NCBI GenBank assembly: GCA_016803235.1
Contig: JADCLI010000010.1
Span: 80,353-144,352 of the forward strand
Length of the DNA stretch: 64,000 nucleotides
Reading direction: 5' to 3'
Origin: Pimelobacter simplex
Lineage (GTDB): Bacteria > Actinomycetota > Actinomycetes > Propionibacteriales > Nocardioidaceae
This document shows, piece after piece, positions 18,807 through 27,224 of the stretch (within the stretch, counting starts at the first letter, position 1; every line of letters starts with the position of its first letter). A model generated the notes under the pieces. It ran no database searches, was not told where the DNA came from, and worked only from the letters and a program-made list of their open reading frames with translations. Both the position numbers and the translations under genes were made by a program.

Positions 18807-20059
18807 GCCAGGACCCCACCGAGCCGAAGCAGCCCACCTTCGACGGGCCACCCCTGTCGCTGGAGGAGGAGCTCGCTGCGGCCAAGGCCGAGCCCGAGCA
18901 GGGCCCGAGCATCGAGACCGTCAACGACTCGCTCAAGGACGGCCTCAACCGCTGCCCGAAGTGCGGCTCGACCGACGTCCGGCTGCGCGGCTCGACCGGC
19001 ATGCTGGTGTGCCTGTTCTGCCGCAACGAGTGGCAGGAGGCGCGCGTCGAGGAGGAGTTCGGCCTCGGCGAGGGCATCGACCAGCTCGAGGGCACGGTCA
19101 TCGCGACCGGGGCGGGTGACATCGTCGCCGACGCGGCCGACCAGCTCACCTTCAAGTGCGAGGCGTGCGGTGCCGAGGTCGTGGTCGACACGGCCCACGC
19201 GCTCAACGCCCGCTGCCACTGGTGCCGGCACACCCTCAACGTCAACCAGCAGATCCCCAACGGCGCGGTGCCCGACGCGGTCCTGCCGTTCCGGCTGACC
19301 AAGGACGAGGCCGTCGAGAAGATCCGGGAGTTCGCCTCCAAGCGACGGCTCTTCGCCCACAAGCGGTTCAAGAAGGAGTTCGTGCCCGAGAACGTCCTCG
19401 GCGTCTACCTTCCCTACCTCGTCATCGATGCGCGGGTGGAGACGCAGTACTGGGGCAAGGGCGAGGTGCAGACCCGGCGCTGGACCGAGAAGCAGGGCGA
19501 CAACAACGTCACCTACTACGCGGCCGACGTCTACCAGGTCGCCCGGCAGGTGGCGTTCACGGTCGACGACCTGACCGTCGAGGGCTCCTCCGAGCGGGCC
19601 CAGATGGGCCCGGCCAACACCAACAACATCATCAACACGATCCTGCCGTTCGACACGAAGAACGCGGTGAAGTGGAACGCCAGCTACCTGGTCGGCTTCA
19701 CCAGCGAGAAGCGCGACCTCAACGTCGAGGCGATGAAGCCCGTCCTGGCCGACCAGGCGCTGTCGATCGGGCGCTCGCAGGTCCGGGCGTCCCTGGGCAG
19801 GTTCGACCGCGGCGTGCGGTGGGAGCAGGAGAAGGTCGACGTCGCCGGCTCCCGCTGGGTGTCGATGTACCTGCCGGTGTGGCTCTACTCGTACCGCCAG
19901 GAGAGCAACGGCCTGCTCCACTACATCGCGGTCAACGCGCGCACGGGGGAGACGATGGGCAGCATCCCGGTCTCCCAGCCCAAGCTGCTCCTGGCGGCGT
20001 TCACGGTCGGCACCTTCCTCGAGGGCATCGCCGGCGCGATCCTGGTGGCGACGGCATGA
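18803..20059 (+). CDS. Double zinc-ribbon membrane protein
   Basis: 418 residues. Two zinc ribbons are visible: Cys51/54/70/73 (CPKC...CLFC) and Cys119/122/138/141 (CEAC...CHWC), like TFIIB-type ribbons. A basic stretch, a long soluble domain, and one hydrophobic C-terminal segment (about 394-418, LLLAAFTVGTFLEGIAGAI) follow. It overlaps the SPFH gene by four bases and the 94-residue gene by four bases, so the three are translationally coupled. Substrate or partner is unknown; a functional link to the SPFH protein is inferred from coupling. Confidence 0.75.
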   Translation: MSQDPTEPKQPTFDGPPLSLEEELAAAKAEPEQGPSIETVNDSLKDGLNRCPKCGSTDVRLRGSTGMLVCLFCRNEWQEARVEEEFGLGEGIDQLEGTVIATGAGDIVADAADQLTFKCEACGAEVVVDTAHALNARCHWCRHTLNVNQQIPNGAVPDAVLPFRLTKDEAVEKIREFASKRRLFAHKRFKKEFVPENVLGVYLPYLVIDARVETQYWGKGEVQTRRWTEKQGDNNVTYYAADVYQVARQVAFTVDDLTVEGSSERAQMGPANTNNIINTILPFDTKNAVKWNASYLVGFTSEKRDLNVEAMKPVLADQALSIGRSQVRASLGRFDRGVRWEQEKVDVAGSRWVSMYLPVWLYSYRQESNGLLHYIAVNARTGETMGSIPVSQPKLLLAAFTVGTFLEGIAGAILVATA

Positions 20060-20340
20060 CACTCGACCTGATCACGGCCCTCGTCCCGCTCGCCTCCGAC
20101 GACGGGGCGATCTGGCTGCTCGCCGCCGGTCCGGCAGGCGGCGTGGCGACGTACTGGGCCTTCTACCGCTACTACCGCAACACCGACAAGTCCCACCAGT
20201 TCGAGCGGGACACGATCATCGAGGCGCAACCCGTCCAGGGCGGCGAGGAGAAGGTCGGGCACATCTCGCGGACCCGGGACTCCGACATCGACGGCGACAA
20301 CAGCGGCAACTACCGCCAGCGGGTGCAGCGGGTCCAGTGA
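20056..20340 (+). CDS. Small single-pass membrane protein of the SPFH cassette
   Basis: 94 residues. One membrane segment (about 18-38, AIWLLAAGPAGGVATYWAFY) is followed by a charged cytoplasmic tail with many Arg/Asp (RTRDSDIDGDNSGNYRQR). No known domain recognised. It begins inside the stop of the zinc-ribbon gene (ATGA at 20056-20059), which places it in the same operon. It ends 44 bases before pyrH. Confidence 0.7.
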   Translation: MTLDLITALVPLASDDGAIWLLAAGPAGGVATYWAFYRYYRNTDKSHQFERDTIIEAQPVQGGEEKVGHISRTRDSDIDGDNSGNYRQRVQRVQ

Positions 20341-20372
20341 GGTGCAATGAGGAGGTGCCGCGCCCGCCCCGG

Positions 20373-20378
20373 TAAGGT
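20373..20378 (+). promoter_or_regulatory. -10 element of pyrH
   Basis: TAAGGT six bases before the pyrH GTG (20385): leaderless-type promoter, indicating that pyrH does not rely on the rpsB-tsf promoter here. Confidence 0.5.
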
Positions 20379-20384
20379 CGCCTC

Positions 20385-21098
20385 GTGCCCGGTTACAAGC
20401 GCGTCCTGCTGAAGCTGTCCGGTGAGGTCTTCGGTGGCGGCAAGGTCGGTGTCGACCCCGACGTCGTGCAGGCGATCGCCCGCGAGGTGAAGGCCGTCGC
20501 GGACGCGGGCGTCCAGATCGCGGTGGTCACCGGCGGTGGGAACTTCTTCCGCGGTGCCGAGCTCCAGACGCGGGGCATGGACCGGGTCCGGGCCGACTAC
20601 ATGGGCATGCTCGGCATCGTCATGAACTGCCTCGCCCTGCAGGACTTCCTGGAGAAGCAGGGTGTCGAGACGCGCGTGCAGACCGCGATCACGATGGGCC
20701 AGGTGGCCGAGCCCTACATCCCGCGGCGCGCGATCCGGCACATGGAGAAGGGCCGCGTGGTCATCTTCGGCGCCGGCATGGGCCTGCCGTACTTCTCGAC
20801 CGACACCGTCGCCGTCCAGCGTGCGCTGGAGAGCAAGTGCGACGTCGTCCTGGTCGCCAAGAGCGGCGTCGACGGCGTCTACAGCGCCGACCCCAACGTC
20901 GACCCGACCGCGACGAAGTACGACGAGCTGACCTATGACGACGCGATCGCCCAGGGCCTGCGGATCATGGACCAGACCGCGTTCGCACTGTGCGGCGAGA
21001 ACAAGCTCCCGATGATCGTCTTCGGCATGGAGCCCGAGGGCAACATCCTGCGGGTCGTGCAGGGTGAGAAGATCGGCACGCGGGTCAGCGCAGGCTGA
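20385..21098 (+). CDS. pyrH: UMP kinase
   Basis: 237 residues. Hexameric amino-acid-kinase-fold enzyme making UDP from UMP. Motifs: [64 protein letters not shown] 20385 is preceded by TAAGGT rather than a ribosome binding site. frr follows after 58 bases that contain a repeat fragment. Confidence 0.96.
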   Translation: MPGYKRVLLKLSGEVFGGGKVGVDPDVVQAIAREVKAVADAGVQIAVVTGGGNFFRGAELQTRGMDRVRADYMGMLGIVMNCLALQDFLEKQGVETRVQTAITMGQVAEPYIPRRAIRHMEKGRVVIFGAGMGLPYFSTDTVAVQRALESKCDVVLVAKSGVDGVYSADPNVDPTATKYDELTYDDAIAQGLRIMDQTAFALCGENKLPMIVFGMEPEGNILRVVQGEKIGTRVSAG

Positions 21099-21115
21099 GA
21101 AGACCCAGCAGGCGT

Positions 21116-21135
21116 GGTCTCGACAGGCTCGACCA
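21116..21135 (+). repeat. REP-like repeat fragment
   Basis: GGTCTCGACAGGCTCGACCA between pyrH and frr. It resembles the TCGAC-AGGCTCGACC core common in actinobacterial extragenic repeats and differs from the larger arrays at 50.1 and 50.7 kb. A single copy only; no gene attached. Confidence 0.4.
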
Positions 21136-21156
21136 GCTTTAGACGAAGGAGAACCG

Positions 21157-21714
21157 GTGATCAACGACACCCTCAACGAGGCCGACCAGAAGATGGGCAA
21201 GTCGGTCGACGCGACCCGTGAGGAGTTCGCGGCGATCCGCGCCGGGCGTGCGCACCCCAGCATGTTCAGCAAGATCCTGGTCGACTACTACGGCACCCCG
21301 ACGCCGCTGCAGCAGCTGGCGTCCTTCGCCTCGCCCGAGGCGCGGATCATCATCGTGTCGCCGTACGACGTGGGCGCGCTCAACAACGTCGAGAAGGCGA
21401 TCCGCGACTCCGACCTGGGCGTCAACCCGTCCAGCGACGGCAAGCAGCTGCGCTGCGTCTTCCCCGAGCTGACCGAGGAGCGCCGCAAGGAGTTCATCAA
21501 GCTCGCCAAGGAGAAGGCCGAGGGCGGCAAGGTCGCCGTGCGCCAGGTGCGCCAGAAGGCCAAGCAGAACCTCGAGAGGCTCGAGAAGGACGGCGAGGTC
21601 GGCAAGGACGACGTCACCGGTGCCGAGAAGCGTCTCGACGGGCTCACCAAGAAGCACACCGACGCTATCGACGAGCTGCTCAAGAACAAGGAGGCCGAGC
21701 TGCTCGAGGTCTGA
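21157..21714 (+). CDS. frr: Ribosome recycling factor
   Basis: 185-residue protein that, with EF-G, splits post-termination ribosomes. Family motifs: FAAIRAGRAHPSMFSKILVDYYG, LVSPYD-like IIVSPYDVGALNNVEKAIRD, LGVNPSSDGKQLRCVFPELT, VRQVRQKAK. GTG 21157 follows GAAGGAGAACC. An upstream in-frame start (21064) would cross the pyrH end and was rejected. Confidence 0.96.
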   Translation: MINDTLNEADQKMGKSVDATREEFAAIRAGRAHPSMFSKILVDYYGTPTPLQQLASFASPEARIIIVSPYDVGALNNVEKAIRDSDLGVNPSSDGKQLRCVFPELTEERRKEFIKLAKEKAEGGKVAVRQVRQKAKQNLERLEKDGEVGKDDVTGAEKRLDGLTKKHTDAIDELLKNKEAELLEV

Positions 21715-21740
21715 GGACCTCGAACGCGCTCCCGTCCTCC

Positions 21741-22628
21741 ATGTCCTCGACGTCGACCCCGCCCTCGAACGGCGCTGCCCCGAAGAAGGACCACGGCCGC
21801 GCCGGCCGGGACCTGAAGGCGGCGATCGGTTCAGCAGTCGTGCTGCTGGGCGCGATCGCTGCCTCGCTGCTGTTCTGGAAGCCCGCGTTCATGGTGATCG
21901 TCGCGATCGCCGTGGTCGTCGCGGTGTGGGAGCTGCGCAAGGGGCTGCTGGCCAAGGACATCGACCTGCCCGAGCAGCCGCTCATGGTCGGCGGCGTCGT
22001 GATGGTCGTCGTCGCCTACCTCTGGGGCTCCGCGGCCCTGGTGACGGCGACCGCCGTCAGCGCGCTCGTGATCATGCTGTGGCTGCTGCGCCGCGGCATC
22101 GACGGCTACGTCAAGAACGCCACCGCGTCGGTGTTCGCACTGATCTACGTGCCCTTCCTGGGCTCCTTCGTCGCGTTGATGCTCGCCGAGGGCGGCCGCG
22201 ACGGCGGGGGCCTCGACGACCCGGGCGTCAAGGGCATCATCACCTTCATCCTGGTCACGATCGCCTCCGACATCGGCGGGTACGTCGCCGGCGTGCTCTT
22301 CGGCAAGCACCCGATGGCGCCGGTCATCTCGCCCAAGAAGTCCTGGGAGGGCTTCGCCGGGTCGACCCTGGCGACCGTGGGCGCCGGCGTGGCGCTGGTG
22401 GTCTACCTGCTCGACGGCGAGTGGTGGATCGGCGTCGCCCTCGGCCTGATCGCCGTCGTGATGGCCACCCTCGGGGACCTGTGCGAGTCGGTCATGAAGC
22501 GCGACCTCGGCATCAAGGACATGAGCCAGGTCATCCCGGGCCACGGCGGCCTGATGGACCGACTCGACTCGCTGCTCGCCACCATCGCGCCGATCTGGCT
22601 GCTGCTGCACTACGGCATCTTCACCTGA
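21741..22628 (+). CDS. cdsA: Phosphatidate cytidylyltransferase
   Basis: 295 residues, multi-pass membrane enzyme making CDP-diacylglycerol from CTP and phosphatidate. About eight hydrophobic segments; the family signature is the C-terminal GDLCESVMKRDLGIKDMSQ...PGHGGLMDRLDSL. It starts 26 bases after frr and belongs to the usual frr-cdsA pair. Its end overlaps the end of the convergent kynureninase gene by eight bases. Confidence 0.95.
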   Translation: MSSTSTPPSNGAAPKKDHGRAGRDLKAAIGSAVVLLGAIAASLLFWKPAFMVIVAIAVVVAVWELRKGLLAKDIDLPEQPLMVGGVVMVVVAYLWGSAALVTATAVSALVIMLWLLRRGIDGYVKNATASVFALIYVPFLGSFVALMLAEGGRDGGGLDDPGVKGIITFILVTIASDIGGYVAGVLFGKHPMAPVISPKKSWEGFAGSTLATVGAGVALVVYLLDGEWWIGVALGLIAVVMATLGDLCESVMKRDLGIKDMSQVIPGHGGLMDRLDSLLATIAPIWLLLHYGIFT

Positions 22629-23745
22629 TCCGCCCGAGGCCGGCCGCGGCCTCCCCGAGCACACCCATCGCGGTGGTGAGCTGCTCGTCCGAGAGGTACG
22701 GCGCCGGACCCAGCCGCAGGTGCTGTCCCCGGTGGTCCGCGTGCACGCCGCGCTCGGTGAGCGCCGCGCGCAGCTGTGCCGCGTGCGGTGTGCGCAGCGC
22801 CAGGAAGCCGCCGAACCCCTCGGCCGGGGTCTCCCGGTCGCGGGTGAGGATCGCGTCGGGCAGGTCGAGCGCGTCGAACTCGCGGGCGAGCAGCCCGCGC
22901 TGGCGCAGCGAGATCCCGCGCAGGACCGGCGGAGTCAGGCCCTGCTCGTCGAAGAAGTCGAGCACCCGGGCGGCGCGGTAGTGGCTCGTCGGGTCGTAGG
23001 TCGACCCGGCGAACCGGTCGCCGTCGTGGGCGAACCAGCCGGTGACCACCGGCTCCATGCCGCTCGCGTGCGGCGGGACGCGCAGGAAGCAGTTGCCCTC
23101 CCCGAGCTGGAGGTACTTGTAGCCGCCGCCGAGGATCCACGCCTCGCCCAGACCGTCCGTGTCGACGGACAGGGGCACGACCCCGAGCTGGTGGTAGGCG
23201 TCGACCAGCAGCTCGGCGCCGACGCGCTCGCAGGCCTCGGCCACCGCCGCGAGCCCCGGCACGACCTGGGAGGTCTCGAACAGCACGGACGAGATGACCA
23301 CGCCCGCGGTGCGGCCGTCGACCGCGTCCGCGACCCGCTGGGCCAGGGTGTCCACGGGTCCCACGGGCACCCGCAGCACCTCGACCCCGGCCTCGGCGAG
23401 TCGGTCGAGCTGACGGCGGGCCGAGTCGAACTCACCGTCGGTGGTGACCAGCCGGGGCCGGGTGCGCAGCGGGAGCGCGGACAAGAAGCGCACCAGCAGC
23501 TCGTGGGCGCTGGCGCCGAGGGCCACCTCCGCGGTGGGGTCGCCGACGAGCATCCGCACCCCGGCCCGCAGGCGCTGCGCGCGGTCCTCGGCCCTGGCCC
23601 ACTTGCGCTCGACGGCGAGCGCGGCGTCGTCGTACGCCTCGAGGACGCCCTCGCGGGCGACGTCGGGCCAGGCCTGGTGGGAGTGGCCCGTGAGCAGCAG
23701 CCGGTCGGCGACCCGGAACCGGGTGTAGTGACCGGCCAGGCTCAC
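22621..23745 (-). CDS. kynU: PLP-dependent class V aminotransferase-fold enzyme, probable kynureninase
   Basis: 374 residues. Fold-type I PLP enzyme with a cofactor Asp in LLVDAYHQLG (Asp182) and the Schiff-base Lys in GGGYKYLQLGEGN (Lys210). Kynureninase converts kynurenine to anthranilate and alanine. The assignment rests on the direct coupling (GTGA overlap) with tryptophan 2,3-dioxygenase; the loop around Asp182 differs from the classical kynureninase motif, so other carbon-carbon lyase activity is possible. Confidence 0.72.
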   Translation of the reverse strand: MSLAGHYTRFRVADRLLLTGHSHQAWPDVAREGVLEAYDDAALAVERKWARAEDRAQRLRAGVRMLVGDPTAEVALGASAHELLVRFLSALPLRTRPRLVTTDGEFDSARRQLDRLAEAGVEVLRVPVGPVDTLAQRVADAVDGRTAGVVISSVLFETSQVVPGLAAVAEACERVGAELLVDAYHQLGVVPLSVDTDGLGEAWILGGGYKYLQLGEGNCFLRVPPHASGMEPVVTGWFAHDGDRFAGSTYDPTSHYRAARVLDFFDEQGLTPPVLRGISLRQRGLLAREFDALDLPDAILTRDRETPAEGFGGFLALRTPHAAQLRAALTERGVHADHRGQHLRLGPAPYLSDEQLTTAMGVLGEAAAGLGRIR

Positions 23746-24533
23746 ATCTCGCTCCGGATCGCCCACAGGTCGGGGAACAGGGCACGGGTCACGGTGCTCC
23801 ACAGGTACGTCGCGCCGGACGACCCGCCGGTGCCGGGCTTGGCCCCGATGGTCCGCTCGACCATCTTCACGTGCCGGTAGCGCCACTCTTGCAGGCCCTC
23901 GTCGAGGTCGACGAGGCGCTCGGCGACCTGCGCGGCGCCGCCGTCGTCGGCGTACGCCGCCAGCAGCAGCCGCTGGACCTCGGGCGACGGCTCCCACGGG
24001 GCGGTCAGGTCGCGCTCGAGCACGGCCGCGGGGACGTCGTACCCCTGGGTGACGAGATAGCGCAGGAAGGAGTCGAAGATCGACGGACGCGACATCGCCG
24101 CGGAGATCCGGGTCCGGCCGTCGCTGCCCTCGGGGTAGTGCTCGAAGACCCGCGGGTCGCGCCGCCCGAGCGTGGCCTCGAGCTCGCGGAACTGCGCGGA
24201 CTGGAAGCCGCTGGAGGCGTCGAGGCGGCCGCGGAAGCTGGTGAACTGGCGCGGGGTCATCGTCTCGAGCACGTCGACCTGGGCGACGTTGACCTTGAGG
24301 ATGCTGCGGACCCGGCCGAGGGTGTGCAGTGCGCGGGGGGTGTCGCCCGCCTCGAGGCGCTGCTGGAGGCCGGTGATCTCGTGGAGCATCTGCTTGAACC
24401 AGAGCTCGTAGACCTGGTGGATCACGATGAAGAGGAGCTCGTCGTGCTCGTCCGAGCGGGGGTGCTGCGCGGAGAGGACGTCGTCGAGGGCGAGATAGCT
24501 GCTGTAGGTCAGCGACGGGTGTGGATCGGTCAC
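23742..24533 (-). CDS. kynA: Tryptophan 2,3-dioxygenase
   Basis: 263-residue haem dioxygenase opening the indole ring of tryptophan to N-formylkynurenine. Motifs: LTYSSYLALDDVLSAQ, DELLFIVIHQVYELWFKQML, ETMTPRQFTSFRGRLDASSGFQS-type core, and the C-terminal WRYRHVKMVERTIG...GTGGSSGATYLW. GTG 24533 is the start that preserves the TDO N-terminus. First gene of a two-gene minus-strand operon. No kynurenine formamidase gene is nearby. Confidence 0.93.
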   Translation of the reverse strand: MTDPHPSLTYSSYLALDDVLSAQHPRSDEHDELLFIVIHQVYELWFKQMLHEITGLQQRLEAGDTPRALHTLGRVRSILKVNVAQVDVLETMTPRQFTSFRGRLDASSGFQSAQFRELEATLGRRDPRVFEHYPEGSDGRTRISAAMSRPSIFDSFLRYLVTQGYDVPAAVLERDLTAPWEPSPEVQRLLLAAYADDGGAAQVAERLVDLDEGLQEWRYRHVKMVERTIGAKPGTGGSSGATYLWSTVTRALFPDLWAIRSEM

Positions 24534-24617
24534 CGGGCCACTCTCACAGAGCAGCCGGTCCCGCGGCCAGTACGGACCGACACATCGCCGGATGCCCGAT
24601 CCTTGGTGCACGGCCGC

Positions 24618-24623
24618 TACGAT
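24618..24623 (+). promoter_or_regulatory. -10 element upstream of the 123-residue membrane protein gene
   Basis: TACGAT nine bases before the ATG at 24633, a leaderless-type arrangement in the 99-base divergent gap after the tdo start. Confidence 0.4.
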
Positions 24624-24632
24624 CGCCCGGAC

Positions 24633-25004
24633 ATGAGTGACGCAGGTGACGCCCGCGCGGGCGGTGAGGTGGACGCGCCCGACGAGAGGTCTCGGCGCCC
24701 CGACTGGTTCCACCGCGGGCACCCCGTCTTCTTCCCCCTCGCCGGGTTCTTCACCGGCATGGTCGCGATCATCGTCGTCCCCGGCCTGTACGCCGCGATC
24801 ATCAAGTGGGTGGCCGGCTACAAGCGGGTCGAGGAGCTGTTCCCGTTCGTCCTGCTGATGTTCGTCGTGCCGATCGGGCTGCTGGTCCCGCAGCACACCC
24901 GGCGGTTCGGGCGCTACATGCTGCTCGGGATGGTGACGACCGTCCTCGTGGTGGTCGGCGTCGGCGTGGCGGTCGTCTGGTTCCTGCTCAACAAGGACGC
25001 CTGA
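24633..25004 (+). CDS. Small three-pass membrane protein
   Basis: 123 residues. A charged N-terminal ~30 residues with Pro-Asp-Trp, then three hydrophobic segments: [36 protein letters not shown] and [20 protein letters not shown]. It resembles small integral proteins often seen near rlmN in Nocardioides-like genomes; no domain with known activity. Divergent from the tdo-kynU operon and followed by rlmN after 56 bases. Confidence 0.7.
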   Translation: MSDAGDARAGGEVDAPDERSRRPDWFHRGHPVFFPLAGFFTGMVAIIVVPGLYAAIIKWVAGYKRVEELFPFVLLMFVVPIGLLVPQHTRRFGRYMLLGMVTTVLVVVGVGVAVVWFLLNKDA

Positions 25005-25060
25005 GCACCGCTGTCGGGGGATTGGGCCACCGCGCTCCCGGGTGGGAGAATCGTCCGGTC

Positions 25061-26200
25061 ATGTCCGAGCAGCCCGACGCGCAGCCCCGCACCCTCCCCC
25101 TCGTCTTCACCGAGCCGCGGGGGCGCAAGAAGCCACCCCGGCACCTGGCGGACCTGACCGAGGCCGAGCGCAAGGACCTGCTGGTCGAGATGGGCCTGCC
25201 CGGCTTCCGGGCCAAGCAGCTCGGCATGCACTACTTCGGCCGGCTGGTCCACGACCCCGCCGAGATGACCGACCTGCCGGCCACCCAGCGCGCCGAGCTG
25301 GTCGGCGCCCTGCTGCCGGACCTGATGGACCCGATCCGGCAGCAGAGCGCCGACAAGGGCAAGACCGTCAAGACGCTGTGGAAGCTGTTCGACGGGTCCC
25401 TCGTCGAGTCGGTGCTCATGCGCTACAAGGACCGCGCCACGATCTGCATCTCGAGCCAGGCCGGCTGCGGCATGGCCTGCCCGTTCTGCGCCACCGGCCA
25501 AGGTGGCCTGCAGCGCAACATGTCGACCGCCGAGATCGTCCACCAGGTCGTCGTCGGCGCCCGGGCCATGGCCAACGGTGACGTCGCCGGCGGCCCGGGG
25601 CGGCTCTCGAACGTCGTCTTCATGGGCATGGGCGAGCCGCTCGCCAACTACAAGGCGACCCTGGGCGCCGTACGCCGCCTCACCGAGCCGGCACCGTCCG
25701 GGCTCGGCCTGTCGGCCCGCCACGTGACCGTCTCGACCGTCGGCCTGGTGCCGCGGATCAAGCAGCTCGCCGACGAGGGCATCCCCGTCACGCTGGCCTT
25801 GTCGCTGCACGCGCCCGACGACGAGCTGCGCAACGACCTGGTGCCGATCAACACCCGCTTCTCGGTCGCCGAGACCGTCGACGCGGCGTACGAGTACTTC
25901 GAGAAGACCGGTCGCCGGGTCTCGATCGAGTACGCCCTCATGCGCGACATCAACGACCAGGGCTGGCGTGCCGACCTGCTGGCCGACGTGCTCTCCGGCG
26001 ACGGCCGCGGCACGGGCTGGGTCCACATCAACCCGATCCCGCTCAACGAGGTCCGGGGATCGCGCTTCACCCGCTCGCGCGAGGAGGACATGGACGAGTT
26101 CGTCCGGCGCCTCGAGGCCAAGGGCATCGCGACGACCATGCGCGACACGCGGGGCAGCGAGATCGACGCGGCCTGCGGGCAGCTCGCCGCCGCGGAGTAG
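25061..26200 (+). CDS. rlmN: Dual-specificity RNA methyltransferase RlmN
   Basis: 379-residue radical-SAM enzyme methylating C2 of A2503 in 23S rRNA and A37 in tRNA. The cluster motif [11 protein letters not shown] gives the three Cys; the SAM region [10 protein letters not shown] and the late CxxC-independent methyl-carrier region [16 protein letters not shown] are present. ATG 25061 was chosen on N-terminal length. No TANNNT -10 element is evident close to it. A GNAT-type gene follows after seven bases. Confidence 0.96.
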   Translation: MSEQPDAQPRTLPLVFTEPRGRKKPPRHLADLTEAERKDLLVEMGLPGFRAKQLGMHYFGRLVHDPAEMTDLPATQRAELVGALLPDLMDPIRQQSADKGKTVKTLWKLFDGSLVESVLMRYKDRATICISSQAGCGMACPFCATGQGGLQRNMSTAEIVHQVVVGARAMANGDVAGGPGRLSNVVFMGMGEPLANYKATLGAVRRLTEPAPSGLGLSARHVTVSTVGLVPRIKQLADEGIPVTLALSLHAPDDELRNDLVPINTRFSVAETVDAAYEYFEKTGRRVSIEYALMRDINDQGWRADLLADVLSGDGRGTGWVHINPIPLNEVRGSRFTRSREEDMDEFVRRLEAKGIATTMRDTRGSEIDAACGQLAAAE

Positions 26201-26207
26201 GTCCCGC

Positions 26208-27008
26208 GTGCCGGCTCGGGAGCGGGTGCACGCCGCGAGCGCGGCGTGGGTCTTCGTGCCGGCCGGTGCGCCGCGGCTCGAGGCGGCGGAGTACCTCGTC
26301 GTCCGGCACCCCGACTGGAACGAGCGTCCGGTCCAGGTCGCTCGGACGTCGACCGGACGCGCCGTCCGGGAGGTCGTCGACGAGGTGCTCGCCCGGGCTT
26401 GCGGGCTGGTGGACCCGGCGGTCCCGGCCACGGCGCAGCTGGCCTGGTGGGTGCGACTCGACGCACCGGAGGGCCTGGAGCAGGAGCTGGTGGGCCGCGG
26501 CGCGGTGCTCGACGAGACGGTCGACGTACTGGCGCTGGACCTCGCCGAGGCCGACCCGACGGCGCTGGCGCCCGCGGCGGACCTCGAGCTGCGGTGGAGC
26601 GACGAGCTCGACGTGTTCGTCGACGCGGTCCGCCTGACCACCGAGGTGCTGGGCGGCACGCCCACCGACCGCCCGGTGCTCGAGGCCACCTTCCCCGGGG
26701 AGGCGGCCAAGGTGCGCGGGGGTGGCGGCGGCGCGGTGGTGGCTTACGTCGACGGCCGGCCAGTCGGGGCCGGCGGCCTCACGGTCGTCGCGGCGGACGG
26801 GCGGCTGTGGGGCGGCGCGGTGCTGCCCGAGGCGCGCGGGCACGGCGTCTACCGGGCGGTGCTCGCCGCCCGGCTGCGGTACGCCGTCGCGCACGGCGCC
26901 GACCTGGCCATCGTGAAGGGCCGGGTGCAGACGTCCGGACCGATCCTGCGCCGTGCGGGCTTCACCGCGCACGGGCAGGAGCGGTCCTGGCTGCTGCCGC
27001 TTCGCTGA
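26208..27008 (+). CDS. GNAT-like N-acyltransferase
   Basis: 266 residues. The second half is a GNAT fold: VAYVDGRPVGAGGLTVVAADGRLWGGAVLPEARGHG (beta4 and the acyl-CoA loop GHGVYRAVLAARL), then ILRRAGFTAHGQERSW. The first half has no clear homologue and may be a second, degenerate GNAT half. GTG 26208 is likely; GTG 26226 is possible. Substrate unknown. Probably co-transcribed with rlmN. Confidence 0.75.
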   Translation: MPARERVHAASAAWVFVPAGAPRLEAAEYLVVRHPDWNERPVQVARTSTGRAVREVVDEVLARACGLVDPAVPATAQLAWWVRLDAPEGLEQELVGRGAVLDETVDVLALDLAEADPTALAPAADLELRWSDELDVFVDAVRLTTEVLGGTPTDRPVLEATFPGEAAKVRGGGGGAVVAYVDGRPVGAGGLTVVAADGRLWGGAVLPEARGHGVYRAVLAARLRYAVAHGADLAIVKGRVQTSGPILRRAGFTAHGQERSWLLPLR

Positions 27009-27015
27009 CCGCACA

Positions 27016-27218
27016 TGTAACTAAGTGTTACGTCGGAAATTCACTGCAACGACGCCCGGGTAGTGACAACAGCGCCCGGGTAGCTGCGGACGGAGCACTC
27101 CCGACGTCGGCGACCGCGCTCCTCCGGGCGAACCGGTCGCCCAGACCGCCTACCTCGGTGTTGTGACACCCACCCGGGCGCTGTTGCACCGGATTTCGTG
27201 ACGTAACACGTAGTTACA
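27016..27218. repeat. 203-bp inverted-repeat element (MITE-like candidate)
   Basis: Between two convergent genes. Ends are inverted copies: TGTAACTAAGTGTTACGTC at the left (27016-27034) and the complement of GACGTAACACGTAGTTACA at the right (27200-27218), each itself a GTAAC-N5-GTTAC palindrome. Inner arms also match in inverted order around the shared stretch AACAGCGCCCGGGT. No ORF fills it and no clear target-site duplication is seen. It could be a non-autonomous mobile element, a bidirectional terminator, or a pair of operators. Confidence 0.6.
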
Positions 27219-27224
27219 AGCAGG

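Noticed and set aside
27016-27218. Two classical TetR operators (GTAAC-N5-GTTAC)
   Set aside because: Both genes converge on this spot, so no promoter is expected; reported instead as an inverted-repeat element, with this as an alternative.
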